Assembly (NCBI GenBank): GCA_002298885.1
Contig: DBMK01000304.1
Location: 419-9,546 of the forward strand
DNA from: Anaerolineaceae bacterium UBA700
GTDB lineage: Bacteria; Chloroflexota; Anaerolineae; Anaerolineales; Anaerolineaceae
Length of the DNA: 9,128 nucleotides
Direction: 5' to 3'
The translations under genes were made by a program, and so were the position numbers. The notes beneath the pieces are model-generated. The model did not search any database, was not told the DNA's origin, and was given only the letters and a program-made list of their open reading frames with translations. This document shows, one piece after another, positions 1 to 4,404 of this stretch (its first letter is position 1; each line of letters opens with the position of its first letter).

Positions 1-64
1 TTCTTCGTGTTCTTCGTGTTCTTCGTGTTCTTTGTGTTCTTTGTGGCTTCGTGTCTTTGTGGTG
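1..64. repeat. 9-nt tandem repeat array with degenerate tail
   Basis: Five head-to-tail 9-mers occupy 1-45: three copies of TTCTTCGTG, then two of TTCTTTGTG. A degenerate continuation (GCTTCGTGTCTTTGTGGTGAA) runs to about 66, so the pattern decays towards the methyltransferase stop at 73. The array continues out of the window on the left, so its full length is unknown. Read on the plus strand it encodes FFV repeats, but nothing suggests translation. It lies directly downstream of the methyltransferase gene and holds no recognisable terminator. Repeats of this ACACGAAG/CACAAAG type are, as I recall, dispersed between genes in Chloroflexota; that is memory, not a search. Confidence 0.85.
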
Positions 65-72
65 AAATGTAT

Positions 73-879
73 TTACAGTGCGTAATACAAAATCCGGTGC
101 GCCTTGTTCGCCATCTGCGACATGCCGGCCAGGCGGAACATCAGCCGATAGCCCGCCCCCAGCCGGCTCACCTCTTCGGCCTGGTTGAAATACCACTCTT
201 CCTTCAGCCGGATGCCCGTGGCCCACTGCTCGATCTCGTGCGCATCGTCGATGCCCCACTGGATGAGGGCGCCCGTCTGCTTGAGCGATCGATGTCCCCC
301 CACGCGCTCGGCGGTGAACTGGCTAAAAACGTCGCAGGCCAGTTCGCAGCCCGGGTAGACCTCGCGCAACTTCAAGATCAGCGCCTTCACCTGCGCCTCG
401 CTGAGATACATCAAAAGCCCTTCGGCAACCACCAATACCGGCCGGCCCTGCGCGGGCGCCCGCGCCATCCAACTCAAATCCGTGACGGATGAGGCAATCA
501 GGTGATAGCTGGCGCTCTCGGGGTAGAACTTGCGGCGCAACTCGATCACGTCCGGAAAATCCAGGTCGATCCACAGCGCGGTAGGATGGGAGACGCGCTC
601 GCAGCGGCTGTCGAGCCCGCAGCCGAGGTGCAGGACCAGGGCGTTGGGGTGGGCGGCGATAAACTGGCGGGTATATTCGTCCAGTTGTTTGGCGCGTATG
701 CGCAGAGTGACTTCGGTCTTGCGGGGGACCTTGAGCTGGCCGAAATCGTACTGGACGGCGTCCAGGATCTGGCGGGCTTTTACGTCTTCGAATATCGGGC
801 TGCTCTGGGCCTTGGAGAAGAGCGGAATGAGCAACGTTTCCTGTTCTTTGGTGAGCGTAACTTTTTCTTTTGTGAGCAT
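73..879 (-). CDS. SAM-dependent methyltransferase, leucine carboxyl methyltransferase (LCM/TIGR00027-like) family
   Basis: A 268-residue, probably cytoplasmic protein that should transfer a methyl group from S-adenosylmethionine to a carboxyl or hydroxyl oxygen; the substrate is unknown. The family signature is visible in order: a basic RIRAK segment near residues 60-64 (the Arg that holds the SAM carboxylate in LCM proteins), glycine-rich motif I LHLGCGLDSR at 83-92, the acidic loop WIDLDFPDVIELR at 103-115 (ribose contact), and AEGLLMYL at 152-159. Length is normal for small bacterial members (COG3315-like). The ATG at 879 is the only sensible start; it has a weak AGG at 885-887, five bases upstream. 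It follows citrate synthase on the same strand after 67 bp, so co-transcription is possible, though a TATAAT box lies in that gap. No polyketide or other secondary metabolism genes are adjacent to suggest a substrate. Confident of family, not of function. Confidence 0.88.
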   Translation of the reverse strand: MLTKEKVTLTKEQETLLIPLFSKAQSSPIFEDVKARQILDAVQYDFGQLKVPRKTEVTLRIRAKQLDEYTRQFIAAHPNALVLHLGCGLDSRCERVSHPTALWIDLDFPDVIELRRKFYPESASYHLIASSVTDLSWMARAPAQGRPVLVVAEGLLMYLSEAQVKALILKLREVYPGCELACDVFSQFTAERVGGHRSLKQTGALIQWGIDDAHEIEQWATGIRLKEEWYFNQAEEVSRLGAGYRLMFRLAGMSQMANKAHRILYYAL

Positions 880-909
880 GGCGGCCTGGACCTTTTGGGA
901 TTTGATTTA

Positions 910-915
910 ATTATA
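910..915 (-). promoter_or_regulatory. Possible -10 box for the methyltransferase gene
   Basis: A perfect TATAAT on the minus strand lies in the 67-bp gap after citrate synthase, about 30 bases before the methyltransferase ATG. No good -35 is seen at 16-18 nt; the nearest match, CAGACC, shares only three bases with TTGACA at 19 nt. It may be a weak internal promoter or chance in an AT-rich gap. Confidence 0.3.
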
Positions 916-946
916 GCGTAGCCGCTGAATGGATGGTCTGATAAAG

Positions 947-2248
947 CTACGCCTGTTTCAACATCCCCTCCAAAATGGCCGTAGTGAGCGACTTGGGGCG
1001 CTCGATGGGCTTGCCCAGGGCGCGCGACCAGGTTACGTGGGTGGTCAGGCCGAGGATGCGGCTGAGGCCGAAGACGACGGTGTAAAAATCGAATTCCTTC
1101 AGGCCGTAGTGGTACTGCAGGGCGCCGTTGATGGCGTCGACGTTCGGCCAGGGATTCTTGGCCTTGCCCTGCTGGATCAGGAGGGGCGGCAGGGTTTCGT
1201 AGACCAGCATCACAAGCCGGTAAAGCTCGTCGTCGGGCAGGTATTTCTGGGCGAACTCGGCCTGGGCAGTGAAACGCGGGTCGGTGACGCGCAGCACGGC
1301 GTGGCCGTAGCCGGGGATGAGGTCGCCGGCGTTCAAAGACTCGGTAAGGTAGGCCTCGAGCTGCTCGCGGTTGGGCAGGCCGTCGAAGTGGCGGCGCACC
1401 TCCAGCAGCCAGCGCAGGCACTCCTGGTTGGCCAGGCCGTGCAGCGGGCCGGCCAGGCCGTCGATACCGGCGGAGGAGGAGAAATACACGTCGGAGAGGG
1501 CCGAGCCGACCAGGTGGCTGGCGTGGGCGCTGACGTTGGCGCCTTCGTGGTCGGAGTGCAGCACCAAAAACAGGCGGCACAGGTCTTGGTAGGCGGCGTC
1601 GTCCTTGCCGATCATGTAGGCAAAGTTGGCGGCCCAATCCAGGTTCGGGTCGGGGTGGACGAAAATGCCGTCGCGGTACTTGAGGTTGTAGATGTTGGCG
1701 GCGATGGTGGGCAGCTTGGCGGTCAGGTTGAGGCTGTCCTGCAGGTAAATGTCCCAATAGTCCTTCTTGTCGATGCCGTAATAATAGCGCCGGGCGAAAA
1801 TCGACTCGGTCTGAAGTGCCAGGATGGCCTGGGAGAAGAGGGTCATGGGATGGGTGTACTTGGGCATGGCGCGCAGCACCTGGAAGACGTGGTCCGGCAG
1901 GTTGTTACGCACCTTCCACTCCACCTCCACTTCCTGGGCCTCGGCCGGGGTGGGGATGTCGCCGGTCATCAGCAGGTAATACAGGCCGCCGAGCAGCGGG
2001 TATTCGCAGCGCTCGGGCTTGGGCAGCAGGGCCAGCGTCTCGGGGATGGAATAGCCGCGCAGGCGGATGCCCTCCTTGGGGTCGACGAAGGATACGTCGC
2101 TGATCTGGATCGGCACGCCGCGGATGCCGCTGTAGATCTGCTCGACGGTCACGTCGGCGATTTTGAACGAGCCATGCTCTTTGACCAGGCGACCTGCCTG
2201 CTCGCGGGCAGCCGGGAGTTTGGCGGCGATTTTGTGTTTAATGTTCAT
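947..2248 (-). CDS. gltA: Citrate synthase, type I (eukaryote-like)
   Basis: A 433-residue enzyme that condenses oxaloacetate and acetyl-CoA to citrate, the entry step of the TCA cycle. It resembles the mitochondrial dimeric type, also known in Geobacter and some other bacteria, more than the E. coli hexameric type. Visible signatures are LHSDHEGANVSAHASH at 230-245, GLAGPLHGLANQE at 264-276 with catalytic His270, IPGYGHAVLR at 311-320 with oxaloacetate-binding His316, NVDA at 369-372 with catalytic Asp371, and ERPKS at 416-420. These match pig His274, His320 and Asp375, so the active site looks complete. The ATG at 2248 is supported by AGGAA at 2257-2261 with 8-nt spacing. The gene follows the IclR regulator by 74 bp, a gap largely filled by a perfect inverted repeat, so it is probably read from the regulator's promoter. 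A 2-methylcitrate synthase role cannot be excluded, but no prp genes are in view. Confidence 0.95.
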   Translation of the reverse strand: MNIKHKIAAKLPAAREQAGRLVKEHGSFKIADVTVEQIYSGIRGVPIQISDVSFVDPKEGIRLRGYSIPETLALLPKPERCEYPLLGGLYYLLMTGDIPTPAEAQEVEVEWKVRNNLPDHVFQVLRAMPKYTHPMTLFSQAILALQTESIFARRYYYGIDKKDYWDIYLQDSLNLTAKLPTIAANIYNLKYRDGIFVHPDPNLDWAANFAYMIGKDDAAYQDLCRLFLVLHSDHEGANVSAHASHLVGSALSDVYFSSSAGIDGLAGPLHGLANQECLRWLLEVRRHFDGLPNREQLEAYLTESLNAGDLIPGYGHAVLRVTDPRFTAQAEFAQKYLPDDELYRLVMLVYETLPPLLIQQGKAKNPWPNVDAINGALQYHYGLKEFDFYTVVFGLSRILGLTTHVTWSRALGKPIERPKSLTTAILEGMLKQA

Positions 2249-2274
2249 CGGATCGATTCCTGAATAAAGTGGGG

Positions 2275-2318
2275 GTAGTGATTTTTTGTCCCACCATGAA
2301 TGGACAAAAAATCACTAC
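2275..2318. repeat. Perfect 17-bp inverted repeat between regulator and citrate synthase
   Basis: Arms GTAGTGATTTTTTGTCC (2275-2291) and GGACAAAAAATCACTAC (2302-2318) are perfect reverse complements around a 10-base loop. On the minus strand the hairpin begins four bases after the regulator's stop codon and ends 13 bases before the Shine-Dalgarno of citrate synthase. No T-run follows either end; the T6/A6 tracts lie inside the stem. It is therefore not a canonical intrinsic terminator. It could be a short palindromic dispersed element, an RNA stability or processing hairpin, or a protein-binding site. Confidence 0.9.
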
Positions 2319-2322
2319 TTCG

Positions 2323-3081
2323 TTAACATCCCATCAATTGCGAGATGGCGCGGGTGACGCGCACGGCTTCGGCGGCGTACTGGCGCATGCGTTCTTCGGT
2401 GAAACGGGCGCCGGGGCCGGAGATGGACAGCGCCCCCAGGACGGCGCCGCCCGAGCCAAAGACCGGCGCAGCAACACCGGAAGCCTCGAGGATCCACTCG
2501 CCGAAGCTGGCGGCGTAGCCTTCGCGGTGGATTTTATCCAGCTCGGCGCGCAGGGCTTGTGCGTCGGTGTAGGTCTGGCTGGTGAGGGGCTTGAGGGCCA
2601 CGCTGCGCAGGTACTCCTCGCGCCACTCGGCGGGCATGAAGGCCAGGATGGCCTTGCCGGCCGAGCCGGCATAGAGCGGCAGGCGGCTGCCAACGCGGGT
2701 AACCATGCGGATGTTATGTTGACTCTCCATGCGCTCCACGCACAGGCGGTCGTTGCCGTCGAGGATGTAGAGGGTGACCGTTTCGCCGGTGAGCCGGCGC
2801 AGCTCTTCCATGAAGGGCAGGGCGGCGCTGCGGATGTTGAGCAGGGAGAGGTAAACAGACGACCAGGAAAGGATGCGCGAGCCGGGCGAATAGGCGCGTG
2901 TCTGTGGGTCCTGCTGGAGGATGCCGGCGTCCTTCATTTCGGCCATCAGGCGCCCGGCCGTGCTGGAGGATATGCCGGCCTGGCGGGCGGCCTCGCGCAC
3001 CCCCAACAGCGGCTGCTCGACCGAGAAACAGTCGAGGATGGCGATGACGTGGCTGAGTACCTTGGTGGAGTCGGAGGGCAT
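2323..3081 (-). CDS. IclR-family transcriptional regulator
   Basis: A 252-residue DNA-binding regulator with the standard IclR layout and length. The N-terminal winged helix-turn-helix covers about residues 8-70; its helices lie near 26-48 (LGVREAARQAGISSSTAGRL) and the wing at AYSPGSRIL, 63-71. The C-terminal effector domain spans about 75-250, with family segments LPLYAGSAGKAILAF at 134-148, GYAASFGEWILEASGVAAPV at 188-207 and LGALSISGP at 215-223. IclR proteins act as dimers or tetramers and respond to small carbon metabolites; the ligand here cannot be read. The ATG at 3081 has AAGG at 3089-3092, 7 nt upstream. Its promoter carries two palindromes, suggesting autoregulation, and citrate synthase lies directly downstream, suggesting control of central carbon flux. 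The link to citrate synthase is inferred from position only. Confidence 0.95.
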   Translation of the reverse strand: MPSDSTKVLSHVIAILDCFSVEQPLLGVREAARQAGISSSTAGRLMAEMKDAGILQQDPQTRAYSPGSRILSWSSVYLSLLNIRSAALPFMEELRRLTGETVTLYILDGNDRLCVERMESQHNIRMVTRVGSRLPLYAGSAGKAILAFMPAEWREEYLRSVALKPLTSQTYTDAQALRAELDKIHREGYAASFGEWILEASGVAAPVFGSGGAVLGALSISGPGARFTEERMRQYAAEAVRVTRAISQLMGC

Positions 3082-3098
3082 AGGCAGACCTTATAAAA

Positions 3099-3119
3099 AT
3101 ACAGGACAGCGTCCTGTAT
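3099..3119. promoter_or_regulatory. Palindromic operator candidate in the regulator's leader
   Basis: A perfect palindrome with 9-bp arms, ATACAGGAC (3099-3107) and GTCCTGTAT (3111-3119), separated by AGC. It begins within a few bases of the predicted transcription start of the IclR gene and ends about 17 bp before its ATG. Position and symmetry fit an autorepressor site bound by the IclR dimer. An RNA hairpin in the 5' leader is the alternative reading. Confidence 0.7.
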
Positions 3120-3134
3120 AATATGAATATTATA
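3117..3134. promoter_or_regulatory. AT-rich palindrome over the -10 region
   Basis: TATAATAT (3117-3124) and ATATTATA (3127-3134) form a perfect 8-bp inverted repeat with a GA spacer. It contains the minus-strand -10 box of the IclR gene (3129-3134) and, by symmetry, a plus-strand TATAAT at 3117-3122 that has no convincing -35. It overlaps the downstream palindrome by three bases. A second regulator half-site and chance AT symmetry are both possible. Confidence 0.5.
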
Positions 3135-3156
3135 GCTACGAATTTGCGTTTGTCAA
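3129..3156 (-). promoter_or_regulatory. Consensus sigma-70 type promoter of the IclR regulator
   Basis: On the minus strand TTGACA (3156-3151) is followed after 16 nt by TATAAT (3134-3129). Both hexamers match the housekeeping consensus exactly. The predicted start is near 3122, giving a leader of about 40 nt. Because the regulator-citrate synthase gap offers no clear promoter, this one probably drives both genes and perhaps the methyltransferase. Confidence 0.8.
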
Positions 3157-3168
3157 TGATGAAAAAAT

Positions 3169-3366
3169 GAATCCACGAATTACGCGAATGGGAGCGAATG
3201 GGCGCGAATTATTTTTAATAAAGAATCCGCGAATTTCGCGAATTTGCACGAAATTTTTCAAAAAAAGAAAATTCGTATTTATTCGTGAAAATTCGCGAAA
3301 TTCGTGGATTCTCTTTCTTAAATAACTTCGTGCTCATTCGTTCCCATTTATGAAATTTGTGGATCC
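3169..3366. repeat. Long imperfect inverted repeat built from GAATCC-CGAAT modules
   Basis: This AT-rich stretch fills most of the 338-bp gene-free gap between the IclR gene and the plus-strand gene at 3420. The left part (3169 to about 3255) is the imperfect reverse complement of the right part (about 3275-3366), sharing GAATCCACGAATT, AATGGGAACGAATG-like and TTATTT blocks. Each arm holds two copies of a roughly 21-nt module that starts GAATCC and continues CGAATT and CGCGAAT: 3169-3189 and 3223-3243 on the plus strand, 3291-3311 and 3346-3366 on the minus strand. It looks like a non-coding dispersed repeat able to form a long hairpin. No ORF or terminal transposase signature is present. Confidence 0.85.
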
Positions 3367-3419
3367 GTCTTTAACAATCCTTTACAGGATTACAATTAGA
3401 ATCGTAACCAGGCATGTAA

Positions 3420-3797
3420 ATGCAATCTACCCGTAAATTCCGCTGGCAGCGATGGCTGTTGATTTTGGCGCTGGCGACCTCGCTGGCGCTGATCGGGATA
3501 TTCAGCATCCGCACGGTGCGAACGGCGCCGCAGGTGCGGGCTGACGAGCGGATCCGGCCGTGGATGAACGTGCCCTACATCGCCCATTCGTTCCACGTGC
3601 CGGGGCATATCCTTTACCAGGCGCTCGGGTTCCCGGCCGGGCACGTCGACCGGCGCCCGATCGTCGATATCGCCCGCGCCCAGCAGCGCCCCGTCCAGGC
3701 CGTAATCGCAGTGTTAGAGGAGGCAATCAGCCGGTACCGCCTGGCGACACCTACGCCGTCCACCCCAACCCCCACTGTGGGGGGACCCGCGCCGTGA
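3420..3797 (+). CDS. Small membrane-anchored protein of unknown function
   Basis: A 125-residue protein I cannot assign to a named family. A basic N-terminus (MQSTRKFRWQR) precedes one hydrophobic segment at about 12-30, so it is probably anchored with the rest outside. Residues 41-108 form a compact region with conserved-looking features (RIRPWMNVPYIAHSF at 44-58, then YQALGFPAG and a C-terminal helix). It resembles, from memory, the short helical region seen near some DUF4405-type and 4Fe-4S membrane proteins; this is a weak impression. The end is a Pro/Thr-rich linker (TPTPSTPTPTVGG). The ATG at 3420 has AGG at 3410-3412; an in-frame-independent ATG at 3414 meets a stop at once. Its stop overlaps the GTG of the DedA gene, so the two are translationally coupled and probably act together at the membrane. 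Confidence 0.75.
   Translation: MQSTRKFRWQRWLLILALATSLALIGIFSIRTVRTAPQVRADERIRPWMNVPYIAHSFHVPGHILYQALGFPAGHVDRRPIVDIARAQQRPVQAVIAVLEEAISRYRLATPTPSTPTPTVGGPAP
3769..3783 (+). other. Small GC hairpin just before the DedA start
   Basis: CCCCCA (3769-3774) and TGGGGG (3778-3783) can pair around a CTG loop, ending 10 bases before the GTG at 3794. The G-run may also act as a poor ribosome-binding site. If the hairpin forms, translation of the upstream gene would be needed to open it, which fits the stop/start overlap. It is inside the Pro/Thr linker codons, so it may only reflect ACC CCC / GGG GGA codon use. Confidence 0.4.
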
Positions 3798-4399
3798 GCA
3801 TAGGCGATCAACTGCTGGCGGCACTGACCGCCTATGGCCTGCCGGTGCTGTTCGGAGTCACCATGATCAGCTCGGCTGGAATCCCGCTGCCGGGCACCTT
3901 CCTGCTGATTGCGGCTGGCTCGTTCGTGCAATTGGGCGACCTGAGCCTGGGCTGGGTGATCGCGGCGTCGTGCGCGGGGGCGGTGCTGGGCGACCAGATC
4001 GGCTACTGGATCGGGCGGTGGGGCGGGCGGCGCCTGGCGTTCCGCCTGAGCAAATGGCTGGGGGGCGAGGAGCGCATCCATGCGGCAGAATCGATGGCGG
4101 CCCGCTGGGGCGGGCCGGGCATCTTTTTCAGCCGCTGGCTGGTTATCCAGCTTGGGCCGTGGATCAACCTTTCGAGCGGGATCACGGCCTATTCCTATCC
4201 CAGGTTCCTGGCCTGGGACATCGCCGGCGAGCTGTTCTGGGTGCTGCTGTTCGTGATCACCGGCATGGTCTTCAGCGACCGGGTGCAGGCGCTGACCGAG
4301 GTGCTGGGCAACCTGGGCTGGGTGGTGATCGGGCTGGTGGGGGCGGCTGTGTCTGGCCTGTTGCTGGTGCGCACCTGGCGAAGCACCGGACACAGATAA
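3794..4399 (+). CDS. DedA/VTT-domain family membrane protein
   Basis: A 201-residue integral inner-membrane protein of the DedA family, whose better-studied members are linked to lipid scrambling and proton-dependent transport. I chose the GTG at 3794, overlapping the previous stop as GTGA, because it gives the usual family length; the longer open frame reaching upstream to 3560 lies over the preceding gene. Visible features are a hydrophobic helix at 14-45 with GIPLPGT at 29-35, GAVLGDQIGYWIGR at 62-75, FFSRWLVIQLGPWINLSSG at 111-129 (re-entrant loop region), and C-terminal helices at about 142-160 and 172-192. The family's acidic residue after PG is Thr here, there is no Glu before the loop, and only one Arg of the usual pair is kept. 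It therefore belongs to a divergent subgroup. Its stop is 5 bp from that of the convergent metalloprotease. Confidence 0.88.
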   Translation: MSIGDQLLAALTAYGLPVLFGVTMISSAGIPLPGTFLLIAAGSFVQLGDLSLGWVIAASCAGAVLGDQIGYWIGRWGGRRLAFRLSKWLGGEERIHAAESMAARWGGPGIFFSRWLVIQLGPWINLSSGITAYSYPRFLAWDIAGELFWVLLFVITGMVFSDRVQALTEVLGNLGWVVIGLVGAAVSGLLLVRTWRSTGHR

Positions 4400-4404
4400 A
4401 CGCT

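Noticed and set aside
7..492. Plus-strand frame starting with FFV repeats
   Set aside because: The repeats come from the 9-nt array and the rest is antisense to the methyltransferase.
780..1757. 325-codon minus-strand frame bridging citrate synthase and methyltransferase
   Set aside because: It is an Arg/Pro-rich out-of-frame reading of citrate synthase; no frameshift is needed because both real genes are intact.
929..2263. 444-codon open frame on the plus strand covering the whole citrate synthase gene
   Set aside because: It is the antisense shadow of a gene with all citrate synthase motifs. The translation is low-complexity Gly/Val/Ala-rich with no family signature.
2275..2318. Intrinsic terminator of the IclR gene
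   Set aside because: No U-tract follows the stem on either strand and the stem base is not GC-rich; the T-run is inside the stem.
2269..3096. 275-codon plus-strand open frame opposite the IclR gene
   Set aside because: Antisense shadow of a clear IclR protein; it would also start inside the inverted repeat and has no recognisable domain.
3169..3366. CRISPR-like array
   Set aside because: The modules are in opposite orientations, spacing is irregular, and no spacers or cas genes are present.
3371..3402. Promoter for the 3420 gene (TTAACA with TACAAT or TAGAAT)
   Set aside because: Spacings of 14 or 20 nt do not fit; the signal is too weak to annotate although a promoter must lie somewhere here or upstream.
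3560..3793. N-terminal extension of the DedA frame from an ATG at 3560
   Set aside because: It would overlap the small upstream gene for over 230 bp and add an Arg/Pro-rich stretch not found in the family. The GTG at 3794 gives a normal length.
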